A DNA stretch of 64,000 nucleotides from NCBI RefSeq assembly GCF_900112985.1, contig NZ_FONS01000001.1, forward strand, positions 183,730-247,729, given 5' to 3'. This document shows, one piece after another, positions 26,034 to 34,657 of this stretch. Source of the DNA: Pedobacter antarcticus (lineage in GTDB: Bacteria > Bacteroidota > Bacteroidia > Sphingobacteriales > Sphingobacteriaceae). The notes beneath the pieces are model-generated. The model ran no database searches. It worked only from the letters and a program-made list of their open reading frames with translations, and was not told the origin of the DNA. The position numbers and the translations under genes were made by a program. The stretch's first letter is position 1; each line of letters opens with the position of its first letter.

Positions 26034-27494
26034 CTACAATAAGGGTGAAAATAAGCGACATAGTTTTTCGGGCAACTGCTTATATAACGGCCTTTTCTTC
26101 CAGTCTGAAGCCTTAATTCTTTCGGCGTCCTCGAGATCCCTTTCGAATACGGTTGTCATTTGTCTGGCGGTCTGCTGGTCATAAATTACAGCATTCACTT
26201 CAAAATTCAATTCATAACTCCTGTTATCCATATTTGCAGTTCCTATAACGGACAATTGTTCATCAATAACCATTGTTTTTGCATGGATAAAACCTTTCCT
26301 GTACTGGTAAATTTCTACTCCAGCTTCCAGCAGTTCTCCGTAATAGGATCTTGCCGCCGCCGCAACTACAATGGAATCTGACTTCCCTGGTACGAGTATC
26401 CTTACTTTTACACCGCTTAGAGACGCAACAATCAACGCATCCAGTAAACTCTCGCCTGGTATAAAATAGGGAGTAGTGATTAAAATTTCCTGCTCGGCCA
26501 TACCTATTGCCTGGATTTGGGAATATAGAATGGTAGGGTTATCAGAATCTGGTCCGCTTGCAGCGATCTGTACAATGGCTTCGCCATATTTAGTTTCCCA
26601 ATCACAGAAAAATTCCTCTTGCGGTATGAGCTCTTGTTCAGCACAGAAGTTCCAATCGCATATAAATAAATACTGCAGATAATATGTCCCCGGGCCAGTG
26701 ATTTTTACATGAGTATCTCTCCAATACAGGTCGTTTGAGCTTTGAGCCAAATTCTGATATCGGTCACTAACATTTATTCCTCCGGTAAAAGCGATACATC
26801 CGTCGATAATAATAATTTTTCTGTGGTTCCTGTAATTCAACCGGTTGGCTAGCGCAATAAACAAAATATTATAAAAAGGGTAAGCCTCCACTCCTGCCGC
26901 CCGCAGCTCGGGAACGAGTTTCTTACGTATACTACGACTGCCGAAGTCATCGTATATAAAACGAACCTGTATACCGGCTTTCGCTTTTTCAATTAATACT
27001 TCTTTTATCGCATTTCCAATATCGTCATCTTCGAAAATATAATATTCGATATGTATGTGATGTTTAGCATCTTTCATTGCCTGTAAAACAGCCGGGAACT
27101 TTTGTTCACCATTTAGCAAAACCTCCACTTTATTATGACCGCTCAGTAAGCTCAATCCATCCTTAAGTAAAAGCCTTGCAAGCTTTTGAAATCTTGCCAT
27201 TTCGTGTGGAACGGTATCCCAGACTTTTTTCGACTCGAGATACAAGCGCTGTCCGATCATGCGCTGAATACGTTCATCTTTTGTTATCTTTTTACTATAG
27301 AGTTTCCGTTTCCGGTAATTTGTACCGATAGAGAAATAAATCACAACGCCGATGACAGGCAGAAATACTGTCAGCATCAGATAAGCGAGCGTTTTAATCG
27401 TAGACCGGGTATCGTAAATAATACGCAGGCAGGTTAAAATAATAATAAATGAATAAAAGATTTCAAGTATAAGGATCCAGCGTATGTCCTGCAT
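26034..27494 (-). CDS. cls: Cardiolipin synthase
   Basis: Phospholipase D superfamily enzyme that condenses two phosphatidylglycerols into cardiolipin. With the ATG at 27494 it has 486 residues (a TTG three codons earlier is the alternative). Two N-terminal membrane helices (about 5-27 and 35-57) carry the usual PLDc_N segment. Two HKD motifs follow: H224-x-K226-x4-D231 in NHRKIIIIDG, and H404-x-K406-x4-D411 in IHAKTMVIDE, each with the downstream G-x-x-N / GTANMDNRS block. Both half-sites are intact, so it should be active. The N-terminal layout resembles ClsA-type enzymes. Confidence 0.93.
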   Translation of the reverse strand: MQDIRWILILEIFYSFIIILTCLRIIYDTRSTIKTLAYLMLTVFLPVIGVVIYFSIGTNYRKRKLYSKKITKDERIQRMIGQRLYLESKKVWDTVPHEMARFQKLARLLLKDGLSLLSGHNKVEVLLNGEQKFPAVLQAMKDAKHHIHIEYYIFEDDDIGNAIKEVLIEKAKAGIQVRFIYDDFGSRSIRKKLVPELRAAGVEAYPFYNILFIALANRLNYRNHRKIIIIDGCIAFTGGINVSDRYQNLAQSSNDLYWRDTHVKITGPGTYYLQYLFICDWNFCAEQELIPQEEFFCDWETKYGEAIVQIAASGPDSDNPTILYSQIQAIGMAEQEILITTPYFIPGESLLDALIVASLSGVKVRILVPGKSDSIVVAAAARSYYGELLEAGVEIYQYRKGFIHAKTMVIDEQLSVIGTANMDNRSYELNFEVNAVIYDQQTARQMTTVFERDLEDAERIKASDWKKRPLYKQLPEKLCRLFSPLL

Positions 27495-27618
27495 GAAGTG
27501 CAATAAATTAAGGTAAAATTAATTGGTTATTCAACAACAATTAGCCCGAACGTTTGTTCTGAAACCATAAAAACCGTTATGGAACGGAATTCATATGCTA
27601 AAGCTTTAACCTAATTAT

Positions 27619-27990
27619 ATGCAATTAACAAAGAAAATTCTCATTATTGATGATGACCAGGAAATCTTACATGCACTGCAGACCGTACTTGATTTCGTAG
27701 ACTGGGATCTAAAAGTATTCGCGTCCGGGAAGTCCGCACTGGATGAAATCCGCAGAGAAAAACCAGACCTCGTACTTATGGATATTATACTAGATGGCGT
27801 AGATGGAAGGCAAATATGCAGAGCAATCAAAGAAGATAGCGCATTGCAGCACATTCCGGTAATTCTGATTAGTGGTGTAACAGGTCAGGAACAAATAAAT
27901 CATCAGGATTTTGGGCCTGATGACTTCTTGTCAAAACCATTTACTGCTGGAGACCTGATAGATAAGGTTTACTTTCAGTTAGCTTCCTGA
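27619..27990 (+). CDS. Single-domain response regulator
   Basis: CheY-like receiver of 123 residues without an output domain. Acidic pocket residues are D11-D13 in IIDDDQE, the phospho-acceptor is D55 (LVLMDIIL), the switch serine is S85 (LISG) and the conserved lysine is K106 (LSKPF). No histidine kinase gene is near, so its partner is unknown. It may act by protein-protein contact in a phosphorelay. Its last 16 bases overlap the convergent aminotransferase gene. Confidence 0.92.
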   Translation: MQLTKKILIIDDDQEILHALQTVLDFVDWDLKVFASGKSALDEIRREKPDLVLMDIILDGVDGRQICRAIKEDSALQHIPVILISGVTGQEQINHQDFGPDDFLSKPFTAGDLIDKVYFQLAS

Positions 27991-29171
27991 AATGAGTCCA
28001 GAGCTGTGAGAATTATCTTACAGGCATCCTGAATTTGTTCTTCAGTTATAATTAACGGTGGAGCTATTCTCATTGCAGTTTCGCAGTGCAGGAACCAGTC
28101 TATAATTAACCCTTGTCCTGCACAGTACTTACTAATCGCTTCAACTTGCTGAAAATTATCCAGTTGAATACTTAGCATTAGTCCCTTACCCCTAATTTCC
28201 TTAATTAAAGGGTGAATTAATAGGGAACGGAATAGCTCGCCTTTTTTGTTTACGTCCTTCACTAGATCTTCGTTCAGGATCACTTCCAGACTCGCAAGTC
28301 CGGCGACACACGACACCGGATGTCCGCCGAATGTAGTGATATGTCCGAGTATCGGATTTTCTTTCAATGCGCCCATTACGTCGCGGTTGGCAATGAATGC
28401 ACCAATTGGCATTCCGCCACCTAGCGCTTTTGCCAGTAGTAGAATATCTGGTTCAATTCCATAATTCTCGAAAGCAAATAGTTTCCCGGTACGGCCGAAT
28501 GCAGCCTGAATTTCGTCCATGATCAAGAGCGTTCCAGTTTCGTTGCAACGGGCACGAAGTGCCAGCATATAATCATTGGATGCAACACGAATGCCTGCTT
28601 CTCCCTGTACAGTCTCAATAATTACTGCAGCAGTGGTTTCCGTAATTCTATCCAGTTCGCTTGTTTCATTGAAATGAATAAAACTGACGTCAGGCAATAA
28701 CGGACGATACTTTTGTTTATACTGCTCATTTCCCATTACACTTAAAGCACCATGGGTGCTGCCATGATAACTCTGATAGCAACTAATGATGCCGGTTCTG
28801 CCTGTAAAACGTTTAGCTAATTTTAATGCCCCTTCTGTAGCCTCAGCACCCGAATTTACAAAATACACGTTGTTGAGACTTGCAGGTAAAACGCTGATCA
28901 GCTTTTCTGCAAACCTAACCATCGGCGACTGTACGTATTCTCCATAAACAGTGAGGTGCAGAAATTTATCCAGCTGTGCTTTAATCGCGTCAATCACATG
29001 CGGATGCCGATGCCCGATATTGCTTACTGCAAACCCCGACACCAAATCCATATATCGCTTTCCCTGCGTATCATATAGGTAAATACCAGATGCAGATTCA
29101 ATTTCCAGCATATTAGGACTGGTTGAGGTCTGTGCATTATTTTTCAGAAAAAGCTCTTTTAGGGTTATCAT
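27975..29171 (-). CDS. Class III (aspartate-family) aminotransferase
   Basis: PLP-dependent fold-type I class III aminotransferase of 398 residues, related to acetylornithine and 4-aminobutyrate transaminases. The cofactor phosphate loop is NSGAEATEGALKLA (106-119), the pyridine-N aspartate is D219 in LLIMDEIQAAFGRTGK, and the Schiff-base lysine is K248 in LLLAKALGGG. Substrate is uncertain: there are no arg genes nearby, and it is the last gene of a run after NDH-2, the dipeptide epimerase and AnmK. One possibility is use of amino acids released from murein peptides, but that is inference. Confidence 0.85.
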   Translation of the reverse strand: MITLKELFLKNNAQTSTSPNMLEIESASGIYLYDTQGKRYMDLVSGFAVSNIGHRHPHVIDAIKAQLDKFLHLTVYGEYVQSPMVRFAEKLISVLPASLNNVYFVNSGAEATEGALKLAKRFTGRTGIISCYQSYHGSTHGALSVMGNEQYKQKYRPLLPDVSFIHFNETSELDRITETTAAVIIETVQGEAGIRVASNDYMLALRARCNETGTLLIMDEIQAAFGRTGKLFAFENYGIEPDILLLAKALGGGMPIGAFIANRDVMGALKENPILGHITTFGGHPVSCVAGLASLEVILNEDLVKDVNKKGELFRSLLIHPLIKEIRGKGLMLSIQLDNFQQVEAISKYCAGQGLIIDWFLHCETAMRIAPPLIITEEQIQDACKIILTALDSFQEAN

Positions 29172-29220
29172 AATCTTAAATAAACGCGAAAATATTTAAA
29201 AAAGGCCCAATTCGTGCTTT

Positions 29221-30522
29221 TTAAACGTCAATTTTATCTTCTGCAGGTGTTTTATTTGTTTCGTCCATTGGTCTGATAATCATCCGAAGACTCTGATCGC
29301 GCGAAAAATACGCGACTGTCCAATTGTAAAGTGTATTCAAACGGTTCCGGTACGAGATTAGTGACAGTAAATGAATGAACAACCAGGCAAGCCAGGCGAT
29401 AAATCCACTCAAATGTAGTTTAGGCTTTGGTAAATCGACCACAGCTTTATTTCTACCAATGATAGCCATACTGCCCTTATCGTGGTAACGGAAAGCGACA
29501 GGCGGCTTTCCAGAGAATTTTTTAGCGAAATTTCCGGCCAGATTCAAACCTTGCTGAATAGCTACCTGGGCAACTTGTGGATGCATGTCGGGAAATCCGG
29601 GATCGCCAGTCATACCAGAAGTGTCTCCAATTGCGTATACATGATTTAATCCGGCCACCTCATGAAACTCATTTACGATTAAACGTTTTCCTCTTCCATA
29701 ACTTGCTGCTGGCACCCCTTCAAAGATCATAGCACTTACACCTGCTGCCCAGATCAGGTTCCTGGTTGCAATCTTAGTCCCATCCGAGAAAACGACATGG
29801 TCGTCTACATAATCACTAACATGGCTATTGAGAATTACCTTAACTCCTAATTTCGTCAGCGCTTCGTAAGTGTGGGTTTGAGAATCTTTACTCATCGGTT
29901 TCAGAAGCGCAGCTCCCCCATCAACCAGATAAATTTCAGCACCTGTATTATTTTTAAATTCCGGATAATCTTTTCTGACAATTGAGTACCTCATCTCCGC
30001 GAACATACCCGAGATCTCCACACCTGTAGGCCCTCCACCTGCAATAACGATGGTTAGGTTTTTACGGATTTCCTCCGGGTCCGTATGAATGGCTGCTTCT
30101 TCAAAATTGGTGAGCATTCTGTTCCGCATCTGAATAGCATCGCTCAGCGTTTTCATAGGGATTGCATTCTTGCGGACGTTCTCCATCCCAAAATAATTGG
30201 TCTCAGCACCAGTTGCGAAAACAAGGTGATCGTAATCTAGAATCCCATTGCTTAACTCAACCTGTTTCGCTTCGGGGTTTACACGGATAAGTCTGGCATA
30301 ACGGAAATGCAGATTTCCTTTGCCACGAAAAATTTTCCGGATCGGGTAGCTGATACTGGAAGGTTCCAAAAATGCCGTTGCTACCTGGTATATCAGCGGA
30401 GGAAAGAAATTGTAATTGTTCTTATCTACTAGTGTAACCTTAAAATCTTTATGCTTACCCAGTGCTTTTGCCATATTAATTCCGGCAAAGCCACCACCTA
30501 TAATTACAATATGTTCCTGCAT
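29221..30522 (-). CDS. ndh: Type II NADH dehydrogenase (NDH-2-like FAD oxidoreductase)
   Basis: Single-subunit NAD(P)H:quinone oxidoreductase, 433 residues. FAD-binding starts at IVIIGGGFAGINMAKAL (5-21); the NADH-binding Rossmann motif is VIAGGGPTGVEISGMFAEM near 155-173; the second FAD contact is VYAIGDTSG near 300. Near the C-terminus (about 370-400) an amphipathic/hydrophobic stretch (FIAWLAWLFIHLLSLISY) anchors it to the inner membrane, as in bacterial NDH-2. It passes electrons to quinone without pumping protons. Sixteen bases separate its start from the stop of the dipeptide epimerase gene upstream. Confidence 0.9.
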   Translation of the reverse strand: MQEHIVIIGGGFAGINMAKALGKHKDFKVTLVDKNNYNFFPPLIYQVATAFLEPSSISYPIRKIFRGKGNLHFRYARLIRVNPEAKQVELSNGILDYDHLVFATGAETNYFGMENVRKNAIPMKTLSDAIQMRNRMLTNFEEAAIHTDPEEIRKNLTIVIAGGGPTGVEISGMFAEMRYSIVRKDYPEFKNNTGAEIYLVDGGAALLKPMSKDSQTHTYEALTKLGVKVILNSHVSDYVDDHVVFSDGTKIATRNLIWAAGVSAMIFEGVPAASYGRGKRLIVNEFHEVAGLNHVYAIGDTSGMTGDPGFPDMHPQVAQVAIQQGLNLAGNFAKKFSGKPPVAFRYHDKGSMAIIGRNKAVVDLPKPKLHLSGFIAWLAWLFIHLLSLISYRNRLNTLYNWTVAYFSRDQSLRMIIRPMDETNKTPAEDKIDV

Positions 30523-30538
30523 ATATCTTTTTATTTTA

Positions 30539-31669
30539 TCAAATCAATTTCACTCCTATCCCTGGAAGCGTACTTAGGGTAACCTTACCATCTTGAATTG
30601 TCATGCCTTTAAACACATCATTTCCAATCAGAAGAGCACCATCTAGGTCGGCGTAGTCGGCCATTGGTGCCAACTGTGCTGCCGCAGATATGGCACAGGA
30701 GGTTTCAGTCATACAACCAATCATCACTTTCATGCCCAAAGACCGCGCCATAGTAAGCATCTTATGTGCTTCGCGCATTCCTGTAGATTTCATCAGCTTA
30801 ATATTAATTCCGCTATAAACTTTATATGCCTTCAACACGTCAGGTAAGCGCTGCACAGACTCGTCGCCAAAGGTTGGTAAGGGACTATTTTCAGTTAACC
30901 ATGCATTATCATCAATTCGTTCTTTAGGCATACCCTGTTCTATAAATACCACACCTTTTTCTTTTAACCACCCGGCCATATCTAAAGCGAAATTTCTATC
31001 TGTCCAGCCCTGATTAATATCGACGCAGATTGGCTTATCGGTAACTTCCCGGATAGTTTCTATCATCATTTTATCAGTGTCCCTGCCGAGCTTTACTTTA
31101 AGTAATTTATAAGGCTCAGCTTCTTTTACTTTCTGGCGGACTACTTCAGCTGTATCTATTCCTATGGTAAAAGAGGTTACCGGTGTATTTACAGGATTAT
31201 ATCCCCATATTTTATACCAGGGCTGCTGCATTATTTTACCGATCAGATCATGGAGTGCGATATCCACAGAAGCTTTCGCCGCTTTGTTTTCCGGCGCAAG
31301 CTGATCTACGTAGTGCAGAATATCCTCCAGCTGAAAAGGATCATCAAATTTCGACAAGTCTACTTTTCCTAAAAATTTAAGCACAGTTTCATGCGACTCA
31401 CCCAAGTAAGGTGGCATTGAGGCTTCTCCATAACCTACAAGTCCTTCATACTCAATTTCAGTGAGGACAACGGGGGTTGTGCTTCTGGAGCTGGTTGCGA
31501 GGGTAAATACGTGATTTAACTGGAGTGTATAAGGGCGGAATTTTAATTTCATCTTACCTTTTGCCCCACTGAATGCGGGAAAGGCAATTGCTTGTCCCAG
31601 GGTACCCATGGTCAGGGAGGCCGTGCCTAGAATACTGGTGTTTCTTATAAAATCTCTTCTGCTGGTCAT
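30539..31669 (-). CDS. L-Ala-D/L-Glu dipeptide epimerase with Tat signal
   Basis: Enolase-superfamily epimerase (muconate-lactonizing subgroup), 376 residues. It interconverts L-Ala-D-Glu and L-Ala-L-Glu from murein tripeptides. Catalytic and metal residues: K191-V-K193 on strand 2, D217 in CVDIN, E244 in FIEQGMP, D269 in FGDES and K291 in INIKLMK. The N-terminus carries a twin-arginine motif (S3-R4-R5-D6-F7-I8) and a hydrophobic stretch ending AIAFPAFSGA, so it should be exported folded. That is odd, because characterised family members are cytoplasmic. It lies 30 bases after anmK, consistent with a murein-recycling unit. Other dipeptide specificities occur in this subgroup. Confidence 0.88.
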   Translation of the reverse strand: MTSRRDFIRNTSILGTASLTMGTLGQAIAFPAFSGAKGKMKLKFRPYTLQLNHVFTLATSSRSTTPVVLTEIEYEGLVGYGEASMPPYLGESHETVLKFLGKVDLSKFDDPFQLEDILHYVDQLAPENKAAKASVDIALHDLIGKIMQQPWYKIWGYNPVNTPVTSFTIGIDTAEVVRQKVKEAEPYKLLKVKLGRDTDKMMIETIREVTDKPICVDINQGWTDRNFALDMAGWLKEKGVVFIEQGMPKERIDDNAWLTENSPLPTFGDESVQRLPDVLKAYKVYSGINIKLMKSTGMREAHKMLTMARSLGMKVMIGCMTETSCAISAAAQLAPMADYADLDGALLIGNDVFKGMTIQDGKVTLSTLPGIGVKLI

Positions 31670-31699
31670 TATATTTTTGTTGGTCTAGGTTTAATTAAT

Positions 31700-32893
31700 T
31701 TAGTCTGGCAGACTGATCTTGCCCATCGTCACCGCCGGGATACCCGGTCGCGATTTAAAGGCCTGCTGCGGCGCAGCTATACATTCATTCGCAAGTAAAG
31801 CAAATAAGACGGCTTCCTTCGCATCGGGATTCAATCCCAACTCCTGGGTGGATTGTAAATTCAGATTTAACCCTTCACTAATCATCTTATTCAGAAGTGG
31901 ATTGTGCATTCCTCCACCACTTACATAGATCTGATAAGGAATATCACCAGTCAATTGCTGAATAGTTTGTACAATAACTCTGGCAGAGAATGCACATAAT
32001 GTAGCCATTATATCTGCTGGTGAACATACTGGCTTTTCACATTTTTGAAGCGCGTCTTCCAAATATTTTAGATTAAAATATTCAGGCCCCGTCGTTCTGG
32101 GCAGGCCCAGTTTGAAGAACGGATCGGCCATTAATATTTTCAATAATTGCTCGTTTACTGTTCCGGATGATGCAATAATTGCATCCTGATCAAAAGATTT
32201 GCCGGGAAACTGGCTCGAAATATACTGGTCCATCATTGTATTTCCTGGTCCGACATCAGTAGAAAAAGCCGTCAAATCGGTTTCGCCGGAAGGCAGCCAT
32301 GTGAAATTGGAGATGCCTCCTATATTTAGGAGAATCCTGTTTTCTTGCTGATCCGTAAACAAAAGGCTGTCGCCGTAGAAAACCAGTGGAGCTCCTTCCC
32401 CACCAGCCGCTATGTGTTTCTGCCTGAAGTCTGAGAGGGTGATTATTCCGGTTTTTACGGCAATATGATCTGCATCACCTATTTGTAATGTTGCGTTCGG
32501 AGCGGAATTCTGCAAATGAAAAGATTTCGGAGCGTGAAATATTGTTTGTCCATGACTGGCTATTATATCGACGTCTGTCACCGGGAAGTTCCAGCTTTTC
32601 AACGCCTGAAGGACCAACTCTGCCGTATAGGTCCCAATTTCAGCATTTAGCACTGTCAGTTTACAAAGATCTGCTAACGGTTGGAAAGCAATCTCTTTGA
32701 TTCTGGATCGGAAATCATCTGTGTAAGGGATGGTAGTAAATTCAAGAAGCCGGCAAACGGTACCAGGTCCTGTGCCTTTAAATTGGCATAGCGCAATGTC
32801 AAGTCCATCCAGAGAAGTTCCTGACATTAAACCTATTATAGTTCTTGTAGGGGCATTGGCAATGGATGCTAACTTTAAAATCTGGCTCTTCAT
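31700..32893 (-). CDS. anmK: Anhydro-N-acetylmuramic acid kinase
   Basis: AnmK opens the 1,6-anhydro ring of anhMurNAc and phosphorylates it to MurNAc-6-P during peptidoglycan recycling; cytoplasmic, ASKHA fold. It has 397 residues. Motifs: IIGLMSGTSLDGLDIALCQF (ATP phosphate loop), IASHGQTIFH, the catalytic-Asp block STDVGPGNTMMD, and YVSGGGMHNPLL in the C-terminal lobe. It is the first gene of a minus-strand run with the dipeptide epimerase. murQ is not visible in the window, so the next step of the pathway must be encoded elsewhere. Confidence 0.94.
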   Translation of the reverse strand: MKSQILKLASIANAPTRTIIGLMSGTSLDGLDIALCQFKGTGPGTVCRLLEFTTIPYTDDFRSRIKEIAFQPLADLCKLTVLNAEIGTYTAELVLQALKSWNFPVTDVDIIASHGQTIFHAPKSFHLQNSAPNATLQIGDADHIAVKTGIITLSDFRQKHIAAGGEGAPLVFYGDSLLFTDQQENRILLNIGGISNFTWLPSGETDLTAFSTDVGPGNTMMDQYISSQFPGKSFDQDAIIASSGTVNEQLLKILMADPFFKLGLPRTTGPEYFNLKYLEDALQKCEKPVCSPADIMATLCAFSARVIVQTIQQLTGDIPYQIYVSGGGMHNPLLNKMISEGLNLNLQSTQELGLNPDAKEAVLFALLANECIAAPQQAFKSRPGIPAVTMGKISLPD

Positions 32894-33062
32894 CTACTCT
32901 TGTCGTAAGGTCTAAATATAAGAAATATTAAAAAAATTATTTATCAGACTTATCAGCTTCAAAAAGCATGGATTTGTAATCTTCTGAGTCTCCCGTTTAT
33001 TTCATTAAAAATAAGCCTTCAAGTATCTTTTAACGAAAATACAAGTCCAGGTTTAGATAGGT

Positions 33063-33079
33063 ACAGGTTCAGAACCTGT
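33063..33079. repeat. 17-bp palindrome upstream of the phased repeat
   Basis: ACAGGTTC-A-GAACCTGT: two perfect 8-bp arms around one base, in the 466-base gap between anmK and the VOC gene. It could be an operator or the foot of a transcript hairpin. No T tract follows. Confidence 0.6.
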
Positions 33080-33083
33080 GCAT

Positions 33084-33153
33084 ACTCCCTTCGTATTTTG
33101 TTCGATTTCGATTGAAGGAACAACGAAGGAAGTCCGAAGGAACAGCGAACAAA
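33084..33153. repeat. Structured repeat: 11-bp phased GAAGGAA units with complementary arms
   Basis: GAAGGAA occurs three times at 33114, 33125 and 33136, exactly 11 bases apart, and a fourth degenerate unit GAACAAA begins at 33147. The left side carries complements: ACTCCCTTCGT (33084-33094) pairs with ACGAAGGAAGT (33123-33133, one G-T), and TTTGTTCG (33097-33104) pairs with CGAACAAA (33146-33153). The two stems interleave as in a pseudoknot. The rest of the 32894-33359 gap is AT-rich and I see no gene in it. It may be an interspersed element of this genome, a structured RNA, or a protein-binding array. Confidence 0.55.
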
Positions 33154-33340
33154 GTGTGCAGCAAATGTTAACCTGACCAGAGCGAGACTCGATTAACTTT
33201 AAATTAAATACAATTTAACCTCATACAACCTGAATTTTAAATAAGCTTACGTACGCCTGACGCAGAATAACGATGAACGGTTAGGGTATTTTTTAATAAT
33301 TTCCGAAATCTTGTCCGGAAGATTCCGAGCAGTTTTTTAT

Positions 33341-33354
33341 TATCAAATTTGATA
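33341..33354. promoter_or_regulatory. 14-bp perfect palindrome overlapping the VOC gene promoter
   Basis: TATCAAATTTGATA is a perfect palindrome. Its CAAATTTG is one mismatch from the -7 consensus and lies eight bases before the ATG at 33360, so a repressor bound here would block RNA polymerase. Confidence 0.4.
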
Positions 33355-33359
33355 GGATA

Positions 33360-33761
33360 ATGCACATAAAGGTTAATCTAGATACAATTATACTCTACGT
33401 TCAAAACGTCGATACCTTAAAGTCATTCTACACTAGCATCTTTGGCTTTAGTATAGTTGAAGAATTTCATTCCGTATGGGCGCTTCTGGAATCCGGAAAT
33501 TGTAAGATTGGCCTCCATCAAATTGGAGACGAATATCTTAGCAAAACCAAGGCAGCTTTTAAATTTGACAATAACACAAAGATTGTGTTTGAAATAAATC
33601 AGGATGTTCATGAAATCAGGGCATATCTGATTAGTCAGCATGTTCAAATGCGCGAAATCAAAACGTTTGACGGCTATGATTATTGGCTTTGTGATGGAGA
33701 AGATCCGGAGGGAAACATGTTTCAGTTGAAACAGGCAAAATTTAATCAGACCCAGAATTAG
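33360..33761 (+). CDS. VOC family (glyoxalase/bleomycin-resistance fold) protein
   Basis: Protein of 133 residues with the two-module beta-alpha-beta-beta-beta fold of the vicinal oxygen chelate superfamily. The first module is TIILYVQNVDTLKSFYTSIFGFSIVEE; the second begins at KIVFEINQDVHEIRAYL and ends with the metal-site strand DPEGNMFQLKQ, where Glu of DPEGN-x-x-x-L is typical. It may act as a lyase, dioxygenase or antibiotic-binding protein; the family does not reveal the substrate. Its 3' end forms part of the terminator shared with map. Confidence 0.85.
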   Translation: MHIKVNLDTIILYVQNVDTLKSFYTSIFGFSIVEEFHSVWALLESGNCKIGLHQIGDEYLSKTKAAFKFDNNTKIVFEINQDVHEIRAYLISQHVQMREIKTFDGYDYWLCDGEDPEGNMFQLKQAKFNQTQN

Positions 33762-33780
33762 AATGGGCCTGATTAAATTT
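33738..33780. terminator. Bidirectional terminator between the VOC gene and map
   Basis: A 12-bp perfect stem AAATTTAATCAG / CTGATTAAATTT, extended inside by CCC/GGG, overlaps the last codons of the VOC gene. A and T tracts on both sides suit both directions. Confidence 0.75.
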
Positions 33781-33786
33781 AATTAT

Positions 33787-34587
33787 TTAGTAATATGAAG
33801 TATTGAGGTTAGCGTTAGCCTTTTCTGCCGCTTCAATAGGCGTGTAATCAGAGAGTACCAATGCCTGACCTTTCTTGATACAAACATCGTGTTCGAAATG
33901 AACTGATGGTAAGCCGTCATCGGTGCGGATGGTCCAGCCATCTTCATCTGTATAAATATCTCTTGTTCCCATATTAATCATAGGTTCGATAGCCAGAACA
34001 AGATTCTCTTTTAATAGCATACCGGAGCCTTTACGTCCATAATTTGGTAATTGAGGATCTTCGTGCATCGCACTTCCCAGTCCATGACCAACTAGTTCTC
34101 TCACTACACCATAACCTTCTTTTTCTGCATGCACCTGAATAGCATTTGAAATATCACCTATTCTCTTCCCTACTGTAGCATATTTTATACCCTCGTATAA
34201 GGACTCTTTCGTTACTCTTACCAGTTTAAGTACCTCTGGGGTAATTTCGCCTAATAGAAATGTATAGGCATGATCCCCATGGAAACCATTTTTAAAAACA
34301 CCTACATCTACTGATACCAGGTCTCCGTCCGTTAATGGAATGTCGTTTGGAAACCCATGTACGACCACATCATTAACTGAGATGCAGCTGTTGAACGGGA
34401 AACCATTATAATTCAGAAAGGACGGAATTGCCTTATGATCTGCAATAAACTCCCCGATCAAACGGTCTATCTGCATAGTAGTCATCCCTGTTTTCAAAAC
34501 TTTGGCTACTTCTGTCAAAGCGGAGCTGACCAGCAATGCACTGATCTGCATCAACTCTATTTCTTCATCTGTTTTATATATAATCAT
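33787..34587 (-). CDS. map: Type I methionine aminopeptidase
   Basis: Removes the N-terminal Met from new proteins. With the ATG at 34587 it has 266 residues. The five dinuclear-metal ligands are D94 (SVDVG), D105 (GDHAYTF), H168 (GHGLG), E201 (AIEPM) and E232 (HFEHD); H77 is the substrate-binding histidine. The zinc-finger N-extension of some forms is absent. The TTG three codons upstream belongs to the -7 element, so it is not the start. Here map stands alone, not in the secY-map-infA ribosomal cluster, so it may be a second copy. Confidence 0.93.
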   Translation of the reverse strand: MIIYKTDEEIELMQISALLVSSALTEVAKVLKTGMTTMQIDRLIGEFIADHKAIPSFLNYNGFPFNSCISVNDVVVHGFPNDIPLTDGDLVSVDVGVFKNGFHGDHAYTFLLGEITPEVLKLVRVTKESLYEGIKYATVGKRIGDISNAIQVHAEKEGYGVVRELVGHGLGSAMHEDPQLPNYGRKGSGMLLKENLVLAIEPMINMGTRDIYTDEDGWTIRTDDGLPSVHFEHDVCIKKGQALVLSDYTPIEAAEKANANLNTSYY

Positions 34588-34593
34588 TTGCTG

Positions 34594-34601
34594 CAAAAAT
34601 A
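34594..34601 (-). promoter_or_regulatory. -7 element for map
   Basis: Minus-strand TATTTTTG matches TAnnTTTG and ends six bases before the ATG, predicting a transcript that begins at or next to the start codon. Confidence 0.45.
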
Positions 34602-34657
34602 ATAAAAATAATAAAGTACATCATCAGGATCTTTTCCTGAACGACCATAAACCATTA

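Noticed and set aside
33063..33079. Reading of GGTTCAGAACC as a tRNA T-arm or attachment site
   Set aside because: No acceptor stem, anticodon arm or CCA-like end could be placed around it, and no integrase gene or cargo adjoins it.
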